Positions 8,484 to 16,830 of a stretch of DNA of 64,000 nucleotides are shown in pieces. Source of the stretch: Streptomyces sp. Ag109_O5-1. Lineage in GTDB: Bacteria; Actinomycetota; Actinomycetes; Streptomycetales; Streptomycetaceae. The DNA lies in NCBI RefSeq assembly GCF_003814875.1, contig NZ_RKQF01000001.1, positions 5,642,001-5,706,000 on the forward strand, read 5' to 3'. Each line of letters begins with the position of its first letter. Positions within the stretch are counted from its first letter, which is position 1. The notes beneath the pieces are model-generated. The model searched no databases and had not been told where the DNA came from. It saw nothing but the letters and a program-made list of their open reading frames with translations. A program made the position numbers and the translations under genes.

Positions 8484-10169
8484 GTGACGATCCACGACGG
8501 CACTCGCAACGGGAAACCCGCGCACCGCACGCCGGTCGCCCGCGGGCCGGCCGCCCTGTCCCTGCTCTGCCTCCTGACGTCCCTGACGTCCCTGACATTC
8601 CTGTCGGCCGCACCGGCCGTTGCCGCCGCCGCGCCGACCGTCGCCGCCGCGCACGCCGAAGGCGCCCCGCCGCCCGGGCCGTTGACCGCGGCCGAGGCGG
8701 GCACGGCCGCGTACCTGGACTCGGTCCGGAGCGATCCCCGGTTGCTGCGCCACTTCTTCCTGCGGCTGCCCAAGGGCGGTGACCTGCACAACCACCTCTT
8801 CGGCGCGGTCAGGACCGAGTATCTGATCGAGCTCGCCGGCGAGGACGGGCTGTGTGTCGACGCGGCGACGCTGACCGCCGTCGTACCGCCCTGCGGTCCC
8901 GGTACCCGCCCGGCCGCCGATGCCCGTACCGACCTCGGCTTCCGCGAGGCGATCCTCCGCGCCTGGTCGATGTACGACTTCCCGCCGGACCAGAGCGGAC
9001 ATGACCATTTCTTCGCCACGTTCGACAAGTTCGGTCTGGTCCCCTCACTGAACCAGGGCAGGGTGCTCGCCGAGGTAGCCGACTCGGTCGCCGCACAGCA
9101 CCAGTTCTATCTGGAGACCATGGTCAACCCGGCCTCCGACGGTGCCGAGCGGCTGGGGGACGAGGTCGGCTGGGACCCCGACCTGGCCGCGCTCCACGCC
9201 AGGCTCGTCGCCGGCGGCAGGCTCGACCGGCTCGTGGCCGACGCGCGCCAGGAGACGGACGGCGTCGACGCCGGGTTCCGGAGCGCCGCCCGCTGTGACG
9301 CCGGCCGTCCCCGGCCCGGCTGCCGGCTGACCGTGCGCCGGATCTACCAGGCCTTCCGCGGCGAGTCCCCCCAACGCGTCTTCACCGAACTGGCCCTGGG
9401 CATGCGGCTCGCCGAGCGTGACCCGCGGTTCGTCGCGGTCAACCTCGTCCAGCCCGAGGACGGGGAGAGCGCGCTCGAGAACTACAGCCTGCAGATGCGG
9501 ATGGTGCGGTACCTGCGCACGGTCTACCCGCGCGCCCATGTCACCCTGCACGCGGGCGAGTTGCGGCCGGGACTGGTCAAGCCCGAGGACCTGCGGTTCC
9601 ACATCAGGGAGGCGGTGGACGTGGCCGGCGCCGAACGCATCGGCCACGGTGTCGACCTCGTCCACGAGGATGACTGGCCGCGGACGGCCACCACGATGGC
9701 CGACCGGCAGATCGCCGTCGAGGTCCCCTTCACCAGCAACGCTCAGATCCTCGGCGTCCGCGGGGCCGAGCACCCCTTCGACACCTACCGTGCCTTCGGC
9801 GTGCCCGTCGTCCTCGCCACCGACGACCCGGGGGTGTCCCGCACCGACATCAGCCACGAGTACCAGTACGCCGCCGAGACCTACGGGCTGTCGTACCCGG
9901 AGCTGAAGGACCTGGCCCGCGCCTCCCTGCAGTACGCCTTCCTGCCCGGCCGGAGTCTGTGGCGGGGCAACCCGACCCGCGAGGGCTACCGTTCCGTGGC
10001 CGTCTGCGCCGGACAGCTCCCGGGCGGCGGGCGCCCGCCGGGCGCGGAGTGCCGCCGTCTGATCGCGACGAGCCCGAAGGCCGCCGTCCAGTGGCGCCAG
10101 GAGGTCGCCTTCGCGGCCTTCGAAAGTCCCTTCGAAAGTCCCTTCGTCCAGGGACGGCACCCCCACTAA
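8484..10169 (+). CDS. Secreted adenosine deaminase-like metal-dependent hydrolase
   Basis: 561 residues from the GTG at 8484. The frame is open further upstream, but this start places a twin hydrophobic signal sequence at residues 24-50 (ending AVAAAAPTVAAAHA). Metal-site motifs of the adenosine deaminase superfamily are in order: GGDLHNHLFG near residue 100, TLHAGE near 354, ERIGHGVDL near 386, and TDDPGVSRTDISHEY near 446. The long spacing between the first and second motifs and the export signal resemble extracellular ADGF/CECR1-type deaminases rather than the 330-residue cytosolic enzymes. The likely reaction is hydrolytic deamination of adenosine (or a related nucleoside) outside the cell. 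The substrate is inference. The start has only a weak GGTGG ribosome-binding site. Confidence 0.82.
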   Translation: MTIHDGTRNGKPAHRTPVARGPAALSLLCLLTSLTSLTFLSAAPAVAAAAPTVAAAHAEGAPPPGPLTAAEAGTAAYLDSVRSDPRLLRHFFLRLPKGGDLHNHLFGAVRTEYLIELAGEDGLCVDAATLTAVVPPCGPGTRPAADARTDLGFREAILRAWSMYDFPPDQSGHDHFFATFDKFGLVPSLNQGRVLAEVADSVAAQHQFYLETMVNPASDGAERLGDEVGWDPDLAALHARLVAGGRLDRLVADARQETDGVDAGFRSAARCDAGRPRPGCRLTVRRIYQAFRGESPQRVFTELALGMRLAERDPRFVAVNLVQPEDGESALENYSLQMRMVRYLRTVYPRAHVTLHAGELRPGLVKPEDLRFHIREAVDVAGAERIGHGVDLVHEDDWPRTATTMADRQIAVEVPFTSNAQILGVRGAEHPFDTYRAFGVPVVLATDDPGVSRTDISHEYQYAAETYGLSYPELKDLARASLQYAFLPGRSLWRGNPTREGYRSVAVCAGQLPGGGRPPGAECRRLIATSPKAAVQWRQEVAFAAFESPFESPFVQGRHPH

Positions 10170-10178
10170 TCTGCACGC

Positions 10179-13100
10179 GTGACCACTGAGTTGACGCTGC
10201 TGCCCCGAGTCGCCTGCCGTGGACGGGAGATCACCGCGCCCCGGTTGCGCGGGCTGCTTGCGCTGCTCGCGGAGGATCTGCACGCCGGCTGCAGTACGGG
10301 CAGGCTGGTGGAGGGGCTGTGGACGGAGGAGCTGCCCGAGCGGCCCGGCAAGGCGGTGCAGATCCTGGTGTCGCGGCTCAGGTCGCAGCTGGGTGCCGAG
10401 CTGATCGTGAGTACGCCGACGGGATACCGGCTGGCCCTGGACGAGACACAGGTCGACAGTTCCGCGCTGCTGCTGCACGAGGCGGCGAGCGCCGAGCGGG
10501 CGCGGGCCGGGGATCACGACGGCGCCCTGGCACAGGCCGAGGCGGGGCTGGCGCTGTGGGACGGGAGCGTGGGCGCCGGGACGGGCGAGGAACTGCACGA
10601 CCCCGTGGTGGCGCTGCGCGCCGACCGGGCCCGGGCGTTCCGTTCGCTGGTCCGGGCGCGGGCGCTCGCGCTCGCCCGGGTCGGGCGCCGGGAGGAGGCC
10701 GCCGCGCCCCTGGCGGAACTGGGCCGGGAGCTGCCGCGGGACGAGGAGGTGCTCGCCGAACTGCTGCGCTGCGAGGCCGCCACCGCGGGCCGGGCCGCGG
10801 CGCTGAACCGGTACGACGCCTACCGCCGCCGGCTGCGTGACGAGCTGGGCACCGACCCCGGGTCCCAGCTGAAGGCCGTGTACCAGGAGTTGCTGCGCGC
10901 GGAGGTGCCGCCCGCCCGCCACGGCGTGCCGCACGAGCCGAACCCGCTGCTGGGGCGGGACGCCGACATCGCCGCCGTGGCCGGGCTGCTGCGCGGCGCC
11001 CGGGTGGTCACCGTCATGGGCCCGGGCGGCCTGGGCAAGACCCGGCTCTCGCACGCGGTGAGCCGGGCGGCCGAGCAGCCCGTGGTGCACTTCGTGACCC
11101 TGGCCGGTGTCATCGCCGACGAGGACGTGACCGACGAGGTGGCCTCGGCCGTCGGCGGCGGGGACGGCCGGCAGCTTCCGGTCGGCAAGGACGCGGTGAG
11201 CGGGATCGTCGCGGCGCTGGGCCCCGGGCCGGCGCTGCTGGTCCTTGACAACTGCGAGCATGTGGTCGCCGGCGCGTCCGCTCTCGTACAGGCGCTGGTG
11301 TCGCGGTCGAAGGAGCTGCGCGTCCTGGCCACCAGCCGGGCTCCGCTGGGGCTGACCTCGGAGGTCGTGTACGCGCTGCCGGAGCTGTCCCTGGCGACCT
11401 CCGTCGAGCTCTTCGAGCAGCGGGCGCGGGCGGCCAGGCCCGGCGTGGACCTGCCGGCCGGGCAGGTGGCCGAGATCTGCCGGCACCTGGACGGGCTGCC
11501 GCTGGCCGTGGAGCTGGCCGCGGCCCGGGTGCGGGTGCTGTCGGTGGCGGACATCGCGCACCGGCTCCGGGACCGTTTCGCGCTGCTGCGCGGCGGTGCC
11601 CGGGACGCTCCCGAGCGGCATCGCACGCTGCGGGCCGTGGTCGAGTGGAGCTGGAACCTGCTGGAACCCGAGGGGCGGGCGGCGCTGCGCGCGTTGTCGG
11701 TGTTCCCCGGCGGCTTCGACGCGGACGCGGCGGAGTACGTGCTCGGCGGGAGTGGGAGCGGGAGTGGGAGCGAGAGTGGGAGCGACGGCGGGGGCGGGGC
11801 CGGGGGTGCGCTGGATCTGCTGGAGCAGTTGGCCGCCCAGTCCCTGATCAAGGTGGGGGAGAGCCCTTCCGGGGTGCGTTTCCACATGCTGGAGACGCTG
11901 CGGGAGTTCGGCGCCGCGCGGCGGGCGGAGGCGGGAGAGGAGGAAGCGGTGACGGGCCGGTTCCTCTCCTGGGCCCGGGACTTCGGCCGGGTGCACCATG
12001 ACGGGATGTACGGCGCCGACGCGTTGGCCTCCTTCGAGCGGGTCCGTGTCGAGCAGGACAACCTCGTCCTGGCGTTGCGGCACGCCCTGGCCGGTGCCGA
12101 CGGCCCGGCCATCGCCGCCGTCACCGCCGTCCTGGCCTCGCTGTGGTCCATCGGCAACAGCTACACCCGGTTCGTCGCCCTCGCCGCCGAGACCGGCGGG
12201 CCGCTGTCGCACTTCCACCCGGGGCCGGAGCACCCCGAGGACGTGGAGGCGGCCCGCAGCGCGGCGGTGCTGTGCGCGGCCGGCCTCTTCATGGGCTACG
12301 GCCCGCACGCCGTACGCCAGCTGGTCACGCTGCGCCGTCTGCCGGCCGCCCCGCCGGACACCGTGCCGCGGGCCCTGGCCGTCGTGCTGGGTGCCGTCCC
12401 GGACATCCACCCGCCGCGGTACGCGGAGCTGCAGGAGCTGTGCGAGGCCGACGAGCCGCTGCTGGCGGGCATCGCCGCGGGCGTCGCCAGCTACCTGTGG
12501 GAGGCGTCGTACGAGACGGAGCGGGCGCTGGAGTACGCACGCCGGATGCTCGCCGCGGTGGCGCCGCTCGGCAATCCGATCATGGCGCTGCTCGCGCACG
12601 GGCGGATCAGCGAGTTGTGTCTCAAGACGGAGCGCGGCGCGGAGGCGTACGACCATCTGCGGGCCGCGGAGGCGCTCGGGGACATCGGCGCCTGGTCGGA
12701 CGCGATCGGCATCCGCTACGGGCTGGTGTCCGCCTGTCTGCAGCGCGGGGACGTCGACGAGGCGGAATACTGGCTGGGCCTCGCCGCCCCGGACCGGCAG
12801 CCGGAGTCCGCCCAGGCCTTCACCCCGGAACTGCTGCAGGCCCGGGCGGAGATCGCCCTGGCCCGGGGGCTGACCGAGGTCGGCCTCGGCCTGTGGCGGC
12901 AGGCGGCGACCGGGATACGGGAGTACAGCCTGCTCCAGGCCGGCGATCCCTTCCTGGACTCGTGGTCGCTCCAGATACAGGCGGCCGCGCTCGCCGCGCA
13001 CGCGCAGCACGGCCGGCTGGAGCCGGTGGCCCAGCTGGCCGAGCACCTGCGGAAGCGGCTGCTCGGGATGCTGTCCGGCGCCCCCGGTGCCGGGGATCTG

Positions 13101-13373
13101 CCGGAACAGCCGGTGTACGGCTCGGTGTTGCTGGCGCTCGGCTTCACCGGGCTGGCCCGGGGCGACACGGCGGCGGTACGGCTGCTGGCGCTGGCGGAGC
13201 GGATGCCGGTGATGCGGGACCTCCCCACCGTGTCCTCGGCGCGGTCCCGGCAGGCGGCCGAGAACGCCGACAGGGCGGCTTACGCCGAGGCGATGTCGGC
13301 GTACGCCACCCTGGGGCAGGAGGAGCTGCGGGCCGCGGCCCTGCGTGAACTCACCGCCGCGGCTCGGGGTTGA
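10179..13373 (+). CDS. AfsR-like SARP transcriptional regulator with NB-ARC ATPase and TPR-like region
   Basis: 1064 residues from the GTG at 10179, 9 bp after the deaminase stop. Domains in order: an OmpR-type winged helix (about 1-80, with RPGKAVQILVSRLRSQLG), a bacterial transcriptional activation (BTAD) domain (about 90-245), an NB-ARC/STAND ATPase with Walker A GPGGLGKT near residue 282 and Walker B LLVLDNCEH near 350, then a helical repeat region to the end. This is the architecture of large SARP regulators such as AfsR, which activate secondary-metabolite genes. A low-complexity Gly/Ser/Glu linker (about residues 524-540) interrupts the region after the ATPase. It is convergent with the ABC transporter pair, 7 bp away. 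Its targets are not shown by sequence, but direct repeats upstream of that transporter (15198-15230) fit a SARP site. Confidence 0.88.
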   Translation: MTTELTLLPRVACRGREITAPRLRGLLALLAEDLHAGCSTGRLVEGLWTEELPERPGKAVQILVSRLRSQLGAELIVSTPTGYRLALDETQVDSSALLLHEAASAERARAGDHDGALAQAEAGLALWDGSVGAGTGEELHDPVVALRADRARAFRSLVRARALALARVGRREEAAAPLAELGRELPRDEEVLAELLRCEAATAGRAAALNRYDAYRRRLRDELGTDPGSQLKAVYQELLRAEVPPARHGVPHEPNPLLGRDADIAAVAGLLRGARVVTVMGPGGLGKTRLSHAVSRAAEQPVVHFVTLAGVIADEDVTDEVASAVGGGDGRQLPVGKDAVSGIVAALGPGPALLVLDNCEHVVAGASALVQALVSRSKELRVLATSRAPLGLTSEVVYALPELSLATSVELFEQRARAARPGVDLPAGQVAEICRHLDGLPLAVELAAARVRVLSVADIAHRLRDRFALLRGGARDAPERHRTLRAVVEWSWNLLEPEGRAALRALSVFPGGFDADAAEYVLGGSGSGSGSESGSDGGGGAGGALDLLEQLAAQSLIKVGESPSGVRFHMLETLREFGAARRAEAGEEEAVTGRFLSWARDFGRVHHDGMYGADALASFERVRVEQDNLVLALRHALAGADGPAIAAVTAVLASLWSIGNSYTRFVALAAETGGPLSHFHPGPEHPEDVEAARSAAVLCAAGLFMGYGPHAVRQLVTLRRLPAAPPDTVPRALAVVLGAVPDIHPPRYAELQELCEADEPLLAGIAAGVASYLWEASYETERALEYARRMLAAVAPLGNPIMALLAHGRISELCLKTERGAEAYDHLRAAEALGDIGAWSDAIGIRYGLVSACLQRGDVDEAEYWLGLAAPDRQPESAQAFTPELLQARAEIALARGLTEVGLGLWRQAATGIREYSLLQAGDPFLDSWSLQIQAAALAAHAQHGRLEPVAQLAEHLRKRLLGMLSGAPGAGDLPEQPVYGSVLLALGFTGLARGDTAAVRLLALAERMPVMRDLPTVSSARSRQAAENADRAAYAEAMSAYATLGQEELRAAALRELTAAARG

Positions 13374-13380
13374 CGCGAGG

Positions 13381-14175
13381 TCACTGGCGCGGCTCACGGT
13401 TGAACTGCGCCTTGGACCAGAGGTAGCCCAGCACGCTCAGCGCCAGGCACCAGCCGACCGCCAGCACCGCGTTCTTCGTGCCGATCCCGCTGCCCAGCAG
13501 CAGACCGCGCAGGGTCTCGATGGCCGGCGAGAAGGGCTGGTACTCGGCGAACCAGCGGAACCCGCCCGGCATCGCGTTCACCGGCACGAACGCGCTGGAC
13601 AGCAGCGGCAGCATGGTCAGCGGCATACCGAGGTTGCTGGCGCCCTCGGCGTTCGGGCTGGCCAGGCCGATGCCGACCGCGATCCAGGCCAGGGCGAGGC
13701 TGACCAGGGCCATCAGGCCGGCCGCCGCGAGCCACTCCAGCGGTGTGGCGTTCGGCCGGAAGCCCATGGCCACCCCGATGCCCAGGATCAGCGTCAGGGC
13801 CAGCATGGTCTGGATCACGGTGCCGATCACATGGCCGGTGAGCACGGAGGCGCGGGAGATGGCCATGGTGCGGAACCGGGCGATGATGCCCTCGGTCATG
13901 TCGGTGGCCACGGACACGGCGAGGCCGAGCGAGGTCATGCCCACGGTCATCAGGAGGATGCCGGGGACGATGTAGGCGATGTACTCGGAGCGGTCCGCGT
14001 GGCCGCCGGCCATGCCCGCGCTCATCACGTTGCCGAAGACGTAGACGAAGAGCAGGAGCAGCATCACCGGGGTGAGCAGCAGGTTGAGGGTGAGGGAGGG
14101 GTAGCGGCGGGCGTGCAGGAGGCTGCGCCGCAGCATGGTGAGGTTGTCGCGGAGGGCGGTGGCGGGGGCACTCAT
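13381..14175 (-). CDS. ABC-2 type (DrrB-like) transporter permease
   Basis: 264 residues from the ATG at 14175, which overlaps the stop of the ATPase gene (ATGA). About six membrane segments are readable, with the DrrB-like start TALRDNLTMLRRSLLHARRYP and a central GIIARFRTMAISRASV loop typical of ABC-2 permeases for drug or lipid export. It pairs with the ATPase encoded upstream. The overlap indicates translational coupling, so the two form one exporter in the cytoplasmic membrane. The substrate is unknown; self-resistance to a hydrophobic compound is a plausible role. Confidence 0.9.
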   Translation of the reverse strand: MSAPATALRDNLTMLRRSLLHARRYPSLTLNLLLTPVMLLLLFVYVFGNVMSAGMAGGHADRSEYIAYIVPGILLMTVGMTSLGLAVSVATDMTEGIIARFRTMAISRASVLTGHVIGTVIQTMLALTLILGIGVAMGFRPNATPLEWLAAAGLMALVSLALAWIAVGIGLASPNAEGASNLGMPLTMLPLLSSAFVPVNAMPGGFRWFAEYQPFSPAIETLRGLLLGSGIGTKNAVLAVGWCLALSVLGYLWSKAQFNREPRQ

Positions 14176-15173
14176 CGGGCGGTCTCCTTGTCGGTGGCGG
14201 TGACCGGGGCGGTGCCGGTGACCGGGGCGGGGGCCGGGTCGGACGTACCGGTCAGGGCGAAGAACACGTCGTCCAGGTCCGGGGTGTGCACGGACAGCTC
14301 GTCCGCCTCGATGCCGGCGGCGTCGAGCCAGTCGAGGATGGCGCGCAGCTCGCGCTGGCTGCCGCCGCTGGGGATCTGCAGGGTGAGGGACTCGTCGTCC
14401 CGGGACGCCTCGCGCAGCGCGGTCGCGGCCCGTTCGTACGACGCCGGGTCGGAGAACCGCAGCCGGACGTGGCCGCCGGGGACGAGCCGCTTGAGCTCTT
14501 CGGCGGTGCCCTCGGCGACGATCCTGCCGCCGTTCAGCACCGCGATGCGGTCGGCGAGTTCGTCGGCCTCCTCCAGGTACTGGGTGGTGAGGAAGACGGT
14601 GACGCCGTCGGTGACGAGCTCGCGGATGATCTGCCACATGGTGTGGCGGGCGCGCGGGTCGAGGCCGGTGGTGGGCTCGTCGAGGAAGATGATCCGCGGG
14701 CTGCCGACCAGGGTCATCGCGATGTCGAGGCGGCGCTTCATTCCGCCGGAGTAGGTGGAGGCGGGCTTCTTCGCGGCCTCGGTGAGGTCGAACCGCTCCA
14801 GCAGTTCGGCGGCGACCCGCCGTCCCTCGCTCCTGGGGAGGTGGTGCAGGTCGGCCATCAGGAGCATGTTCTCCTCGCCGGTGATCAGTCCGTCCACGGC
14901 GGAGAACTGTCCGGTGACCCCGATCCCGGCCCGTACCGCCTGGGCCTCGGCGGTGAGGTCGTGCCCGGCGACCCGGGCCTGGCCGCCGTCCGCGGAGATC
15001 AGGGTGGAGAGGATCTTCACGGCGGTGGTCTTGCCGGCGCCGTTCGGGCCGAGGAGCGAGTAGATCGTGCCGGCCGGCACCCGGATGTCGATGCCGTCGA
15101 GGACGGTCTTGTCGCCGTAGGACTTGCGCAACCCGGTGGCTGCGATGGCGGGTTCGTGGTCTGTCGTCGTCAT
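14172..15173 (-). CDS. DrrA-like ABC transporter ATP-binding protein
   Basis: 333 residues. Walker A GPNGAGKTT near residue 42, the signature YSGGMKRR near 141, Walker B IIFLDEPTTGLD near 160 and the switch region TTQYLEEAD are intact. The C-terminal extension of about 90 residues after the ATPase core is typical of DrrA/daunorubicin-resistance ATPases. It energises the downstream permease. The start ATG at 15173 lies 25 bp from a cluster of three 11-bp direct repeats, the best candidate for its control region. Multidrug or antibiotic export is family-level inference. Confidence 0.92.
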   Translation of the reverse strand: MTTTDHEPAIAATGLRKSYGDKTVLDGIDIRVPAGTIYSLLGPNGAGKTTAVKILSTLISADGGQARVAGHDLTAEAQAVRAGIGVTGQFSAVDGLITGEENMLLMADLHHLPRSEGRRVAAELLERFDLTEAAKKPASTYSGGMKRRLDIAMTLVGSPRIIFLDEPTTGLDPRARHTMWQIIRELVTDGVTVFLTTQYLEEADELADRIAVLNGGRIVAEGTAEELKRLVPGGHVRLRFSDPASYERAATALREASRDDESLTLQIPSGGSQRELRAILDWLDAAGIEADELSVHTPDLDDVFFALTGTSDPAPAPVTGTAPVTATDKETAR

Positions 15174-15197
15174 GCCGCAGAGCTTGCGGCCGCGGCG

Positions 15198-15230
15198 GTT
15201 CAGAACGGCTTCAGCCCGGTTTCAGCCGCT
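15198..15230. promoter_or_regulatory. Three 11-bp direct repeats (NTTCAGnnCGG) upstream of the ABC exporter
   Basis: TTCAG occurs at 15199, 15210 and 15221, exactly 11 bp apart; the units are GTTCAGAACGG, CTTCAGCCCGG and TTTCAGCCGCT. A fourth inverted copy (GCTGAAAC, 15249-15256) pairs with GTTTCAGC at 15219. Helical-turn direct repeats are the hallmark of SARP and PhoP binding sites. The nearby SARP gene makes the first attractive, but this is inference. Confidence 0.5.
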
Positions 15231-15312
15231 GATACCGGCCGTCACACCGCTGAAACGGCAACGGGGCCCTTTCCATACCTTTCCCATAGGAATAGTGGTT
15301 TAGGTGCCCGCC

Positions 15313-15758
15313 ATGGATTCCACCGGCCCGATCGTCATCGCGGGAGCCCTGGTCGGCTTCGCCGTAGGACTCACCGGCATGGGCGGCGGAGCCCTCATGA
15401 CCCCGATCATGGTCATGGTGTTCGGGGTGAACCCCACGGCGGCCATCGGCAGCGACCTGGCCGCGTCCGTGTTCATGAAGCCCTTCGGCGCGCTGGTGCA
15501 CCAGCGCGCGGGCACCGTCCGCTGGGACATCGTGCGCTGGCTGCTGCCCACCGCCGTCCCGGCCGCCGTCGGCGGCGTCTTCCTGCTCCGCGCCCTCGGC
15601 GACGGCGCCGAACTGCAGCAGCGCGTCAAGTACGTCGTCGGTACGGCGCTGATGCTGGCCGTCGCCGGGATGCTCGCCCGCCTCTGGCTCGACCGCCGCC
15701 GCGCCGGCAGCGACACCGAGGACGCCCATGTTCCCGTGCGGCCCGTGGCGACGCTGCT
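15313..15758 (+). pseudogene. TauE/SafE family permease, 3' part lost
   Basis: About 148 codons from the ATG at 15313 (AGGTG upstream; a GTG at 15304 is an alternative start). The sequence has the TauE/SafE opening (GALVGFAVGLTGMGGGALM and GVNPTAAIGSDLAASVFMKP) and about four membrane segments, then DRRRAGSDTED and VPVRPVATLL. At about 15758 it runs into the 3' end of an alkaline phosphatase gene in another frame, so half of the transporter is missing. Intact members have about 250-300 residues and seven or eight membrane segments. A complete member of the same family lies at 32358-33080. Confidence 0.78.
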
Positions 15759-16082
15759 GCGTTCGACAAGGCCGTCAAGGTCGCCCGCGCCTACGCGGCC
15801 AAGCACCCCGACACCCTGGTCGTCACCACCGCCGACCACGGCCACACCAGCCAGATCGTCCCGCTGGAGGCCACCCCGCCCGGCCTGTCCTCGACCCTGG
15901 TCACCGACGAGGGCCAGCAGCTGAAGGTCAACTACTCGACCAACACCCCGGGGCAGTCGCAGGAGCACACCGGCACCCAGGTCCGTATCGCCGCGCAGGG
16001 GCCGTTGGCCTACCGGGTCCTCGGTGTCACCAACCAGACCGACCTGTTCACCACGATCCGCGAGGCCCTGCGCCTGCGCTGA
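15756..16082 (+). pseudogene. C-terminal remnant of an alkaline phosphatase (PhoA family)
   Basis: About 108 codons encode AAFDKAVKVARAYAAKHP, the metal-site block TTADHGHTSQIVPLEATPPG, and the EHTGTQVRIAAQGP block with the last metal-binding His, ending ALRLR. These match the C-terminal third of the E. coli-type alkaline phosphatase, including the DH pair and the late His. The nucleophile Ser region and the signal peptide are absent. It is fused out of frame to a TauE/SafE head at about 15758. Confidence 0.82.
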
Positions 16083-16174
16083 CCGGCCGCACGGGCCGGG
16101 GGAGGACGGCCGCCACCGACCTCCCCCGGCAACCGCCCCCCATCGCGGCCCTCCTCTGCCATCACCCGATCCCC

Positions 16175-16219
16175 CCACCACGCCCGCCCCCCACCACGCC
16201 CAGCCTCCCCACCACGCCC
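16175..16219 (+). repeat. Three short C-rich direct repeats
   Basis: CCACCACGCCC occurs at 16175, 16191 and 16209 in a pyrimidine-rich stretch between the phosphatase remnant and the antiporter operon. The role is unknown; it may be replication slippage. Confidence 0.6.
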
Positions 16220-16274
16220 GGCCTCCTCGGCGTCGCCCTCCGCAGCCGCCCTCAGCTCCGTCGGCGCGGCACGG

Positions 16275-16287
16275 TAAAGTATCTTTA
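16275..16287. promoter_or_regulatory. AT-rich palindrome upstream of the K+/H+ antiporter operon
   Basis: TAAAG-TAT-CTTTA is a perfect inverted repeat followed by another short palindrome (CTTTAAAG). It is strikingly AT-rich for this genome and lies about 55 bp before the start of the antiporter operon. It could be an operator, a -10 region, or both. Confidence 0.45.
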
Positions 16288-16340
16288 AAGAAATAGCAAA
16301 GGACCAGTCGGACGAGACAGACGAGACAAGGGAGGAAGCC

Positions 16341-16826
16341 TTGGGTGCGCCACGCCTGAGCAGGACGCCATTGCCGGGAATCGGGGTCCGCTACGACCTC
16401 ACCACACGGGAGCAGGGCAGGGTGTCCGTGGTCGCGCACCGGGACGGCTCCCGGATCCTGAGCGCCTACCGCCAGGAGGACCCCGACGCCTGCGCCCTGT
16501 CGGTACGGCTGTCCTCGGGAGAGACCGCGGCGCTCATCGACGCGCTGATGCCGACGCACCACAGCCCGAACCTGCTCTCCACCACCGACCTGGGGCTGGT
16601 GGCCGAGCGGATCGAGCTCACCGCCACGTCGTACTGGAACGGCCGGCTGCTCGCCGAGACGCGGATGCGTACCGAGACGGGCGTCTCCATCGTGGCCGTG
16701 CTGCGCCGCGCCGAGGCGGTCCCCTCCCCCACGCCCGACTTCCGGCTGGCCGGCGGGGACACGCTCATCGTCATCGGCACCCGCGAGGGCGTCGACGCGG
16801 CCGCCGCGATACTCGGGCGGGAGTGA
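16341..16826 (+). CDS. KhtT-like regulatory subunit (RCK_C/TrkA-C domain)
   Basis: 161 residues with a TTG start at 16341 after GGGAGGAA. The N-terminal half (LPGIGVRYDLTTREQGRVSVVAHRDG) and the C-terminal RCK_C domain (RTETGVSIVAVLRR, then PDFRLAGGDTLIVIGTREG) match the cytoplasmic regulatory subunit of two-component K+/H+ antiporters such as Bacillus KhtT. The RCK_C domain usually binds a nucleotide or small-ligand signal. The antiporter membrane subunit starts 5 bp downstream, so the two are one operon. Expected role: gating potassium efflux for pH and turgor control. Confidence 0.85.
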   Translation: MGAPRLSRTPLPGIGVRYDLTTREQGRVSVVAHRDGSRILSAYRQEDPDACALSVRLSSGETAALIDALMPTHHSPNLLSTTDLGLVAERIELTATSYWNGRLLAETRMRTETGVSIVAVLRRAEAVPSPTPDFRLAGGDTLIVIGTREGVDAAAAILGRE

Positions 16827-16830
16827 GCGC

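Noticed and set aside
9045..13397. A 1450-codon open frame on the minus strand opposite the deaminase and SARP genes
   Set aside because: It is the mirror of strongly coding plus-strand genes; in very GC-rich DNA the antisense frames stay open. No start signal or recognisable domain.
8484..15173. A secondary-metabolite biosynthetic gene cluster around the SARP and exporter
   Set aside because: No synthase, tailoring enzyme or carrier protein genes are seen nearby; only a regulator and an exporter.
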